Shown here one piece after another: positions 1-6,960 of a DNA stretch of 26,757 nt. The stretch is taken from positions 1-26,757 of the forward strand of contig DAOVGK010000007.1 of the NCBI GenBank assembly GCA_030672445.1. The letters run 5' to 3'. Within the stretch, counting starts at the first letter, position 1; every line of letters begins with the position of its first letter. Source of the DNA: Candidatus Aerophobota bacterium (GTDB lineage Bacteria > Aerophobota > Aerophobia > Aerophobales > AE-B3A). The translations under genes and the position numbers were made by a program. Under the pieces are notes generated by a model that was not told the origin of the DNA, made no database searches, and was given only the letters and a program-made list of their open reading frames with translations.

Positions 1-2
1 AT

Positions 3-2321
3 TGGGGTATTTTTAAGCTTCGAATTTTTTTGAGGTTCACCGCTGCCTGTGCAGTTGGCTATTTTATCTACTGGACGATCTTTAACTTTCCCTGGTTTTG
101 GGTTCCGGCAACGGTTTTCTTGGAGGGCATTTTGGGGGATATCCTAACCAGGATCTTTCAGGGAGTGGTCATTGCTTTTGTTCCTGGTCTCTCTTTCATA
201 AGGAACTTTGTAGGAGCTAAAAGATGGGTTCAGGCTAACTTCCGCTCCCAATACACCCGGATTTATGCTCGGTTTGGTAGAAGCTCCCGGGACTACTTCG
301 CCAAGCAGGTTAAGCGGTGTTTGAAGAACATCGAGGCGGCTGCTCGAGAGGAAAAGGTCTTCCTGAAGATTACCACCCTGAGAGATATCCTGGAGGAGAT
401 CTTAACTAGCTACCAGGTAAGCCTTGATTTTGCCAGGGATTGGTCCGAGCGATTTGAGGGGATTCTTGAGGAGCTCAGCCAGAGGGCAAGGAGGGAGGTT
501 TTCCTTGAGGGGGTGGTGATCAAGCTTGACCAATTGAGGGCTAATTTGCTCCTTCATTATTTGGAGGGCTTTCAGATGGTGCCACTCAAGGTGGCCACAA
601 CAGATTCATCGCCGGAGGAGTTTTTTCCCCTGGTTGGTCGAGATTTTGATTTTACCTTAAGTATCCTGGCAAAGGGGTTCAGAGAGAAGTCACGCCACCT
701 GAGGAATTTTTTAAATGCGACCTCCTTAATACGCCAGCAGATCCACTCCAGCTTTGATTCTTTGAAAAATGTGAAGGGGAAAAGGGAAAGGATAAGGTGG
801 TTGGAGGATATCGAGGAGGGATTCGAGAGCTTGAGAAACACCGCCGGTAACTTTCATTTCGGGGACAATCCATATATTACCCATGAAAGAGGAGAAAATT
901 TAAGCAACTTCTATGACAGGCTCTATCATCTCTTTGGAGAGGCAAAGATAGACATTCTCCAGGGAGAGAAGGCGGTCAAGGGAGTATTCTTCAGACGTCT
1001 TAAGGTAAAAACTGAGTGGAGACAGAGAAGGAGGATTGAGGAGCTCAAGCTGAAAGTAGAGCGCCTTCTCTGTCAGGGGGTAAGAACAAAAAAGGGTTAT
1101 GAGAGGATTTCCCATCTCTTTAGCTTCTTTGGGAGCAATCTTAAAAGGAGCCTTGCCTTTTCAGGGGTAATCTTGTTTACCTTCGCCTCTCTTTTGAGCT
1201 TCAGGGTATTGGGCTCGGATGAAGTTCTTACGGCCACCTACTTAAGATGGGGAGTCAAAGAGAGGGCTACCCAAAAGGCACCTCTTTTCTCCAGAGGGGT
1301 GAAGGTCTACAGATTTGGCCAGGGAATGTCCATTTTCCCCAAGAAGGAACTCTTCTGGCAACTGCCTCTTCCCCTGGTCTTTTCTCATAAGATAGATTTC
1401 AGCCAGCCCCAAAAGTTTATCTCCTATATGATATTCACTGCTCCTACCGATACTTTGTATAAGAAGGGACTGAAGCTTCTGGCCGGGGCATACGGAGGAT
1501 ATTTTGAGGTGGTCGAGATCAGCTTCGACTTTGTTCCCCAGGATAAGGAGGCCTGGACTAAATATGACTATGACGGCAAGGGGACGAAGAGGCTAAGAAG
1601 GGATATCACCTCCATAGTTGATGAATGGAGAGGAGAGCTCTTTGACCTTCGGGAAAGTCCATTAATAGACCTTGAGGATGAGGAGGAGATGGAGGAGGTC
1701 TTCTCCGGCTCCTATTTTAAAAAGCTATGGAACGAAGGAAGGATGAGGGAGATCATAAAGTCCCAGATCTTCAGAAGCCCCGTGATGACCTATCAGTATG
1801 GGACATATGCCGAGATGATAGAGCCGGGTATAGATTTGACTCTAAGAAGCCTGGAGAGAGAAGAGGCAAAGGTGAGATATAGCCATCTTTCAAGGAAGGA
1901 GAGGGAAAGAAAGCTGGCTGAGATTGAGGAGTTTAGAAGCTGGGTGGAGAAGATAAAGAGGGATACTCTGGAGATGGTCAGGGAAGAATATGATGCCTTG
2001 AGAAAGGACCCGGAGGAGTTTAAAAAATACCTATCCGATCCTGAGAGCATTTCGGAGTTGAGAGGTTTTGAGACCGTCTGGTCCGCCGTACAGAGGATAA
2101 TGCTTCAGGAATATATAGCTGAAAAATTGATAAGGATTATGAAAGGCGAGTGGGGAGAGGAAAAGAAGCAGGAAATCCTTCAGACGTTGGTGAAGAAGGT
2201 TCGGGAGAACCTCTACTTTGCCTCTCTTATCGAGATAAGGGATGTGAAGGCCAAGGTGAGCTTTATGGATTCCCATGGTTACCGAAGCCTGGTCTCCAAA
2301 ATAACCGAGGAGGTTATTTAA
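3..2321 (+). CDS. Large membrane protein with possible SPFH/band-7-like C-terminal half (5' partial)
   Basis: The reading frame is open to the left edge with no upstream stop, so the TTG at 30 is probably internal and the protein starts outside the window. Numbered from that TTG, hydrophobic segments lie at about 5-20, 22-36 and 43-60, and a third clear membrane helix at about 374-394. Between them (70-370) is a charged, mostly helical region. After the third helix comes a stretch (396-460) with the feel of an SPFH/stomatin head: a hydrophobic anchor, a DEVLTATYLRWG-like strand, and a proline-rich LPLPLV segment leading to a KIDF strand. Residues 560-720 are very rich in E, K and R and look coiled-coil. 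The SPFH reading is inference from layout only. The next gene, about 100 bases on, is also an unknown membrane protein, so the two may work together. No enzyme motif was seen. Confidence 0.75.
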   Translation, partial: WGIFKLRIFLRFTAACAVGYFIYWTIFNFPWFWVPATVFLEGILGDILTRIFQGVVIAFVPGLSFIRNFVGAKRWVQANFRSQYTRIYARFGRSSRDYFAKQVKRCLKNIEAAAREEKVFLKITTLRDILEEILTSYQVSLDFARDWSERFEGILEELSQRARREVFLEGVVIKLDQLRANLLLHYLEGFQMVPLKVATTDSSPEEFFPLVGRDFDFTLSILAKGFREKSRHLRNFLNATSLIRQQIHSSFDSLKNVKGKRERIRWLEDIEEGFESLRNTAGNFHFGDNPYITHERGENLSNFYDRLYHLFGEAKIDILQGEKAVKGVFFRRLKVKTEWRQRRRIEELKLKVERLLCQGVRTKKGYERISHLFSFFGSNLKRSLAFSGVILFTFASLLSFRVLGSDEVLTATYLRWGVKERATQKAPLFSRGVKVYRFGQGMSIFPKKELFWQLPLPLVFSHKIDFSQPQKFISYMIFTAPTDTLYKKGLKLLAGAYGGYFEVVEISFDFVPQDKEAWTKYDYDGKGTKRLRRDITSIVDEWRGELFDLRESPLIDLEDEEEMEEVFSGSYFKKLWNEGRMREIIKSQIFRSPVMTYQYGTYAEMIEPGIDLTLRSLEREEAKVRYSHLSRKERERKLAEIEEFRSWVEKIKRDTLEMVREEYDALRKDPEEFKKYLSDPESISELRGFETVWSAVQRIMLQEYIAEKLIRIMKGEWGEEKKQEILQTLVKKVRENLYFASLIEIRDVKAKVSFMDSHGYRSLVSKITEEVI

Positions 2322-2329
2322 TAGTTCAT

Positions 2330-2410
2330 AGTTCATTGTTCATGGTTCATCGATAAAAAGATATGGTTTATGTTCGAAGGCTTTAGTCAATGAACTACGA
2401 ACAACGAACT
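2330..2410. repeat. Inverted repeat of GTTCAT units between two membrane-protein genes
   Basis: The left arm at 2330-2350 and the right arm at 2390-2410 are each 21 nt and match at 18 of 21 positions when one is reverse-complemented. The loop is 39 nt. Each arm is itself built of GTTCAT/GTTCGT-like units spaced 7-8 bases apart, and an extra unit lies at 2324-2329. There is no T tract on either strand, so it is not a typical intrinsic terminator. It could be a dispersed intergenic repeat of the genome or an RNA hairpin between the two genes. Confidence 0.6.
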
Positions 2411-2415
2411 AAAGA

Positions 2416-2422
2416 GAGGTGA
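2416..2422 (+). promoter_or_regulatory. Ribosome binding site GAGGTGA fixing the start at 2428
   Basis: GAGGTGA is a near-perfect anti-16S match. It sits 5 nt before a GTG at 2428. The other in-frame GTG at 2419 lies inside this site and so cannot use it. The downstream GTG is the better start. Confidence 0.65.
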
Positions 2423-2427
2423 ATAAA

Positions 2428-4128
2428 GTGCCTGTCTGGTCAGTAAAAAGTAAGCACATAAAAAGGTTTGTATTAGTTCTACCTGGCTTTAATCAAGGCC
2501 GAGGAAAAAGAGGAGCCTGGTTTGCCTGGACGGAGAAGACGGAGGATTTTTTCAGGCGGTTTTCTCGGGGCTATCACACAGTAAAGTACGAGATCTTTGA
2601 GCCGGAAAGCGAGTATCCTCTTTCCGACGGAGAGCTGCAGCATTTGGCCGAGAATATCAGCTCCCGAGAAAATGCGTATTCAACCCTTCTTCATTTTGAG
2701 GAGACCCTGGGAGGGATGGGGAGGAGCTTAAGAAATCGGGGCATCAGGGGACTCATTCTTTATTTAATGATGGTTTTATCCGTCAAGCAGTTTTGGATCA
2801 TCATCCTTCTTTGGCCTCAAACTCTTTTAGCCAATTTCATAAATTACCTTCGCTTGAGGATAGCGGGACGGACAAGGAAGGTCATCTCCTCCTTCTGGCA
2901 AAGGGGAAAAGATCCCAACATAACAGGTGCCCTCAACGAGGCCAAGGAGATTTATGGTAGCCTGGAGCTCGATCCCTCACGCGCTGAGCCTCTACGTAAG
3001 TATCAGTACCTTCGAGATTATTTCAAGAAAAGGTGGAGAGAGGAGACAGATTCAGAAAAAGCACGAACTTGTGAGTTAGTAGAAGAGGCCTACCGAGATA
3101 TCATCGCTCAGCTTACCGGCGAGAGCCTTCTTTTGAAAATTGTTCCCAAGGGAACGAGGGAGAGGATAATCAATTTCTTCCATATCACAGAGCAGTTTCC
3201 CTATCCCGACAACATCTTTGCTGTACGAAATCTTTATCGAAGTTTATGCCTGTCCTCTAGCATCTCTCAGAGCAAGGTGATAGGGAAGAACGAGAGGGTA
3301 GAGGCTAACAGTCTGGAGATGTTCCTCCTTTGCGCTAAGTCCGGGGAGAGGATAGTCATTCCCTGTCCCAGGGAAAGTGTCCCCGGCCTCATTTTCAGGG
3401 CGGAGACCTTTGAGAACATCCAGAGGAGAAACCTTCCCTTGGAGGCGCTGCTCTATGTGGGAACCGAGGAGGAGAGGGAGGTCTTGCTTGGCTTTGATTC
3501 CATAAGTCCAAAACAGTTCAGTCCAGAGAGAATGGAAGAGACGGGGATGCGCATTCAAAATGCCCTTTTGGATACCTTCCGACAGGAGGACTCCCTTTTA
3601 AGTTACTATCTCAGGGAACTACCATCTGTTTACGGAAAATGGAGATGGAGACATCCCCTTTATCTATGGAATAATCTGGTGCACCTGGGCTTTCCCTGGC
3701 TTTTTATCTCCCACGGCATCCCTGCCTTTGCTATAGTCGCCTGCACATGGATTTTCTGGGATTCTTTATGGGTCTCTCAGGATGGAGTTAGATGGCAAAA
3801 TTATTTTCAGAATCTTCTCGAAGGGGTGGACAAGGCCTATCACAATGTTAATTTGAGGGTAATGGTCCACTCCGGCCTGGGAGATATAAATGCCACAATT
3901 GTGAACGGTGGGCCTGAAGGTTACAGGGACGCCCTAGAAAGAATTGAGGAATATCATTTCCCCAGAAAATTCCGGGATATGGTCTTGCTCAACAGCATTG
4001 CCACCGAGACTCCCCAGCTAAATGACTTTCAGCGAGAGGCAAATGACTTCACCACCTTACCGATTCCTACCTTTTGCTATGATGAAGCTAAGGATAAAAT
4101 TAAACCCCTGGGTGAGATTCTAGAGTAA
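2428..4128 (+). CDS. Unknown membrane-associated protein, partner of the preceding gene
   Basis: About 566 residues from the GTG chosen on ribosome-site spacing. Numbered from the GTG at 2419, it opens with a hydrophobic strand and a turn (FVLVLPGFNQGRG, 17-29) that resembles the first strand of an alpha/beta hydrolase, but I cannot find a GxSxG nucleophile elbow or catalytic triad. A hydrophobic segment lies at about 111-140, and a second pair near 420-455 surrounds an aromatic-rich stretch. Between them is a soluble, charged domain of about 270 residues. The C-terminal 100 residues look soluble and include MVHSGLGDINATIVNGG. I do not recognise the family. The same strand, the short spacing and the shared membrane character suggest a two-gene unit with the gene upstream. 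The IS that follows may have cut off further members. Confidence 0.8.
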   Translation: MPVWSVKSKHIKRFVLVLPGFNQGRGKRGAWFAWTEKTEDFFRRFSRGYHTVKYEIFEPESEYPLSDGELQHLAENISSRENAYSTLLHFEETLGGMGRSLRNRGIRGLILYLMMVLSVKQFWIIILLWPQTLLANFINYLRLRIAGRTRKVISSFWQRGKDPNITGALNEAKEIYGSLELDPSRAEPLRKYQYLRDYFKKRWREETDSEKARTCELVEEAYRDIIAQLTGESLLLKIVPKGTRERIINFFHITEQFPYPDNIFAVRNLYRSLCLSSSISQSKVIGKNERVEANSLEMFLLCAKSGERIVIPCPRESVPGLIFRAETFENIQRRNLPLEALLYVGTEEEREVLLGFDSISPKQFSPERMEETGMRIQNALLDTFRQEDSLLSYYLRELPSVYGKWRWRHPLYLWNNLVHLGFPWLFISHGIPAFAIVACTWIFWDSLWVSQDGVRWQNYFQNLLEGVDKAYHNVNLRVMVHSGLGDINATIVNGGPEGYRDALERIEEYHFPRKFRDMVLLNSIATETPQLNDFQREANDFTTLPIPTFCYDEAKDKIKPLGEILE

Positions 4129-4216
4129 GATATACTTGCTACACACTCGACCACTACAAATTTTGTTTACTTCCTGCCAAGGGAACCTGCAAAAGGTACT
4201 ATAAAAGAATCTAATG

Positions 4217-4223
4217 CGAGGTC
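4217..4223. repeat. Left copy of putative target site duplication CGAGGTC
   Basis: The same 7 bases recur at 5596-5602, directly outside the right terminal repeat of the insertion sequence. Seven matching bases at exactly the expected places support a transposition footprint, although the bases just outside differ. Confidence 0.5.
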
Positions 4224-4227
4224 CGTG

Positions 4228-4286
4228 TCAAATCATATCATGAGGTAACCCAGTTGGAGGTTGTTGAATCATGAAAGATGTAACCG
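4228..4286. repeat. Left-end tandem terminal repeats of the IS
   Basis: Two units, 4228-4251 and 4264-4286, both of the form T(C/T)RAATCAT...GTAACC. They start 36 bp apart. They lie inside the transposase coding end and spell its C-terminus (TVTSFMIQQ and GLPHDMI). Confidence 0.6.
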
Positions 4287-5483
4287 TACGAGGTGTTTGT
4301 TTTTTGAACGGAGTGGCTTCTCCTCCCTTTCTTTTCTCTTGGTAAGCCTTGTAGAGCTCATGGGTTTTCCTATCGATCTTTCTTTTGAGCTCTGCCGGAT
4401 TAAGAGTCTGGTACAGGATCTTCAGTTCCCTCTTTGCCGTCTCAGAGATCTGTCCTGATTCTATGAGTCTTTGGTAAGGAGTCTTGGGAATGCCGTACTG
4501 TCTTTTTACCTTGCTCCCAATCCTTATCTTTCTTTTCAGTTTCATCACCGGAGAAAAGAAGTTTTTGTAGAGCCTTAGCTCATTCTCATACAGTGAGTTC
4601 ATAATAGTGAGTTCGTTGTCAGTGTCATAACGTAGATACCCAACCGTCTTTCTCACAATGAGCCGGAGTTCTTCTGTTCAATGTAGGCGTTATCGTTCTT
4701 TCTATTTGGCCTTGAGCGGGTAAACTCAAGATGCTCTTTCTCTGAGTACTCAATGAGGTGATGATTGATGAACGGAGTATCATTGTCAGAGTCAATCCCA
4801 CACCAGGGAAACGGTGCTCTTTCTCGTATTCTCTTGAGAGCCTCAAAGGTAGGATCCTGTCCTTTTCCCATCACTGCTTCAGCCTCCCACCAGCCGGAGG
4901 ATATCTCTACGGTATTTAATGAACAGATATACAGGCCCTGGGTGGAGGAACCACAGTGATTGACCAGGTCTATCTCCAGAAAGCCTACCTTGGAGGTATC
5001 CCATTCGGTGAGCCGTATGGGTATCTTTCTGTAGAGGAGAGAAGAAGACTTGGGTTTTGCGCGGCTTCTCTTTAGATGGAGCACTTCCCTTTGATGTTTG
5101 AGCTTTCTATCTATGGTGGCGGGACTGATTGTCTTGAGCTTTTCTGCTACCTCATTGGGAATAAAGATCTCCTCGAACTGCCTGAGTCTTGCTACTTCAG
5201 TCTTGAGGAGCGGAGCAAGCAGTTGCCCACAGGGGTAATCAAAGATCTCCCACACTTTTGCCAGAGCTGCCTTCACATAACCATCGTAGATTACTTTTCT
5301 CTTCTTTCTCCTGCGGGGGGCAGAGGAACGGAAGAAGCGTATCTTTCTAATGACGTACTTTCTATTCTGATGAGTGTTCCTGCAGTACTCATCCAGAATA
5401 GACGATTTTTCTTTCTTAGATCGAGTCTGAAAGTATCTTTGTTGCAGCTCCTTGAGGTACTCATTTCTTGAGTGCATGTCCAT
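4228..5483 (-). pseudogene. Frameshifted integrase-type (rve, DDE) transposase
   Basis: Translation starts at the ATG at 5483, preceded on the minus strand by AAGGAGG at good spacing. The N-terminus is a helical DNA-binding region. The catalytic core shows the first aspartate in GFLEIDLVNHCG, the second in DSDNDTPFIN, and the glutamate in NDNAYIEQKN. Immediately after EQKN the frame breaks at about 4665. The remainder (VRKTVGYLRYDT onward) continues in another frame down to 4228. Removing two bases (GG on the plus strand at 4665-4666) would give EQKN-WLI-VRKTVGY, the usual continuation in this family, so this is decay by a small insertion. It is not a programmed frameshift of the A6G type, which would lie earlier in the gene. 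The last 20 or so codons are made of the two left terminal repeats. Confidence 0.8.
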
Positions 5484-5535
5484 TGTCCTTTCCTCCTTGA
5501 CTCATCATCAGGTCAAGGAGCATGATAGCACATTT

Positions 5536-5593
5536 CGGTTACATTTTTGATGATTCAACATATACTCCTACGGTTACATTTTAGCTGATTCAA
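5536..5593. repeat. Right-end tandem terminal repeats of the IS
   Basis: Two units, 5536-5558 and 5571-5593, each beginning CGGTTACATTTT and ending GATTCAA, starting 35 bp apart. They are inverted copies of the left units and lie upstream of the transposase, so they may also cover its promoter. Confidence 0.65.
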
Positions 5594-5595
5594 AT

Positions 5596-5602
5596 CGAGG
5601 TC
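5596..5602. repeat. Right copy of putative target site duplication CGAGGTC
   Basis: Identical to 4217-4223. The next base begins the -35 box of the lacI-family promoter, so the IS landed right at the upstream edge of that promoter. Confidence 0.5.
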
Positions 5603-5630
5603 TTGACAGTGGACTTAAATTTGATATAAT
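5603..5630 (+). promoter_or_regulatory. Sigma-70-type promoter TTGACA-N16-TATAAT for the LacI-family gene
   Basis: TTGACA at 5603-5608 and TATAAT at 5625-5630 are both perfect consensus with a 16-nt spacer. Transcription would begin near 5637, giving a leader of about 35 nt. There is no clear Shine-Dalgarno before the ATG at 5672. The promoter lies one base past the IS target repeat. Confidence 0.8.
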
Positions 5631-5654
5631 ATAAACGGTTACGCAAACGTTTAT
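5631..5654. promoter_or_regulatory. LacI-family operator-like palindromes over the transcription start
   Basis: The segment begins ATAAACG and ends CGTTTAT, a perfect 7-bp inverted repeat. Inside are two AAACG-centred sites: AAACGGTT (5633-5640) and AAACGTTT (5645-5652), the latter in ACGCAAACGTTT, like half of a PurR-type operator. The CG centre is typical of LacI/GalR proteins. Position between the -10 box and the start codon fits autorepression. Confidence 0.6.
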
Positions 5655-5671
5655 ATTAAACAAAAAGTATT

Positions 5672-6706
5672 ATGAGAAGAAATCCGGTAACTATTAAAGA
5701 GGTGGCTAAGTTAGCTGGAGTTTCTACAAGCACTGTTTCGCACGTAATTAGCAAGACCCGGTTCGTAAGTAGACAAACCCGAGCAAACGTACTCAAGGCA
5801 ATAAAAGAGCTTGGTTATCGCCCAAATATAGTTGCTAGGAGCTTAAGAAGTAAAAAAACAGGGACGGTTGGTTTAATTATTTGCGATCTTAGGAATCCCT
5901 TTTTCTCAGAAATGTTGCAGGGAATTGAAACATATCTAGGTAAAAAGAACTATGACATTATTGTTACAAATACTGATTACGATACCGACAAAGAAAAAGA
6001 GTCAGCCGAGATGTTTTATAGTAAACGAGTAGACGGGATAATTATTGTTCCTGGAGGAGATAACGATGAGCATATAAGGTTCCTCACAGAACGAGACATT
6101 CCAGTTGTTTTACTTGATAAAAGAATACAAAACCTAAATGTGGATGTTGTTTTAGTAAATAACATAGAAGGTAGTAAACAACTTATTGAACATTTGATAA
6201 GTTTAGGTCATGAGAGAATCGGAATCATAGCGGGACCCTTTAACTCTACTACCGGTAAAGAAAGATTGGAAGGTTATTTAAAAGCACTGAGGGAGCATTC
6301 TATACCAGAAGATAAGGATTTAATCAAAATCGGGGATTTCAAAAAACAAAGTGGCTACCTTCTGACTTTAGAACTTCTTTCTCTTAGTTTACCTCCAACA
6401 GTTATCTTTGCCTGTAATAATCTTATGGGACTCGGAGCTATGGATGCTCTAAGAGAAAGGAAAATCCGGATTCCAGAGGAAATAGGATTAGTAATCTTTG
6501 ATGACCTGCCTTGGTTTGATCATGTTAATCCCCCTTTAACTGTCGTTGCTCAGCCCTCTTCTAGGTTAGGTGAGATGGCAGGGGAGCTTCTATTTGAACA
6601 AGTGAGAAAAAAAAGAAAAAGGCCAAAAGAGGTCGTGCTAGATGTTCAATTAAAAATACGACAATCTGCTGGTGAAGTGCTAAGAACTCTTAAATCGCAC
6701 GCATAA
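5672..6706 (+). CDS. LacI/GalR-family transcriptional regulator
   Basis: A full-length 344-residue member. The N-terminal helix-turn-helix and hinge helix are clear: VTIKEVAKLAGVSTSTVSHVI at about 6-26 and YRPNIVARSLRSKKTGTVG at about 49-67. The periplasmic-binding-protein-like effector domain follows, with landmarks ICDLRNPFF, the GHERIGIIAGP turn and the late VIFDDLPW/NPPLTVVAQP segment. It is expected to bind a sugar from the glycans handled by the adjoining transporters and hydrolases. Operator-like palindromes overlap its own start site, so autoregulation is likely. It reads toward the sugar ABC genes with a gap of about 250 nt. The specific effector cannot be read from the sequence. Confidence 0.95.
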   Translation: MRRNPVTIKEVAKLAGVSTSTVSHVISKTRFVSRQTRANVLKAIKELGYRPNIVARSLRSKKTGTVGLIICDLRNPFFSEMLQGIETYLGKKNYDIIVTNTDYDTDKEKESAEMFYSKRVDGIIIVPGGDNDEHIRFLTERDIPVVLLDKRIQNLNVDVVLVNNIEGSKQLIEHLISLGHERIGIIAGPFNSTTGKERLEGYLKALREHSIPEDKDLIKIGDFKKQSGYLLTLELLSLSLPPTVIFACNNLMGLGAMDALRERKIRIPEEIGLVIFDDLPWFDHVNPPLTVVAQPSSRLGEMAGELLFEQVRKKRKRPKEVVLDVQLKIRQSAGEVLRTLKSHA

Positions 6707-6751
6707 GTATTTAAGGTTAAGAAGTAATTTTTATGGAAGAAGAAACTTGCA

Positions 6752-6759
6752 CAACGTTG
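6752..6759. promoter_or_regulatory. Possible second LacI-type site CAACGTTG upstream of the binding-protein operon
   Basis: An 8-bp perfect palindrome with the same CG centre and AACGTT core as the palindrome upstream of the regulator gene. It lies about 200 nt before the binding-protein start. No strong promoter could be placed next to it (TTGCAC overlaps it, but no good -10 box follows), so this is tentative. Confidence 0.3.
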
Positions 6760-6792
6760 AAGTAACTTTTTGCTTAATAGATGTTAATTTGA

Positions 6793-6848
6793 GAGGAAAA
6801 TAAGGCTAAAAATAAAAGGCCGAAAAGGAGGTGAAAAGATAGTAGGCC
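6793..6848 (+). promoter_or_regulatory. Leader motif, copy 1, upstream of the first sugar-binding protein
   Basis: This shares GCTAAAAATAA, then AGGCC, a purine run with GGAGGTGA, and AGTAGG, in the same order, with 15711-15757 ahead of the second binding-protein gene. The strong ribosome-site-like GGAGGTGA here is not followed by a usable long reading frame; the overlapping GTG gives only three codons before TAG. Downstream, ACTTC (6850-6854) can pair with GAAGT (6866-6870). It may be a shared cis-acting RNA or protein-binding leader. Confidence 0.45.
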
Positions 6849-6960
6849 ACTTCAGCCTGGGAATGGAAGTCACCTGAAGAAAAGAGTTGGATAATTGATG
6901 TTTCTCTTTGGGAACTTTCATAAAAAAGTGAACCGTGTCAAAGCAAGGAGGATACAACAA

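Larger units (their letters stand above)
4224..5595 (-). mobile_element. Degenerate insertion sequence with a DDE (rve-type) transposase and paired terminal repeats
   Basis: About 1.37 kb. It encodes one transposase on the minus strand, now frameshifted. Each end carries two related repeats of about 23 bp: 4228-4251 and 4264-4286 on the left, 5536-5558 and 5571-5593 on the right, in inverted orientation. Copies are spaced 36 bp and 35 bp apart (start to start). A CGAGGTC duplication flanks the element. The inner left repeat shares GTTGAATCAT and ATGTAACCG with both right repeats; the outermost left one is more diverged. No second gene of the IS21 istB kind is present. I cannot assign an ISfinder family with confidence. 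With a broken transposase it is probably immobile unless complemented. Confidence 0.75.

Noticed and set aside
572..841. Minus-strand reading frame inside the first membrane-protein gene
   Set aside because: Lies entirely within a much longer plus-strand gene with coherent protein features; no ribosome site or family resemblance. The same applies to the other short frames opposite or within real genes.
6849..6876. Possible cobalamin-type riboswitch in the first leader (GGCCACTT, GGGAATGGAAGTCACC)
   Set aside because: The order and spacing of the conserved blocks do not fit, and the downstream gene is a sugar-binding protein.
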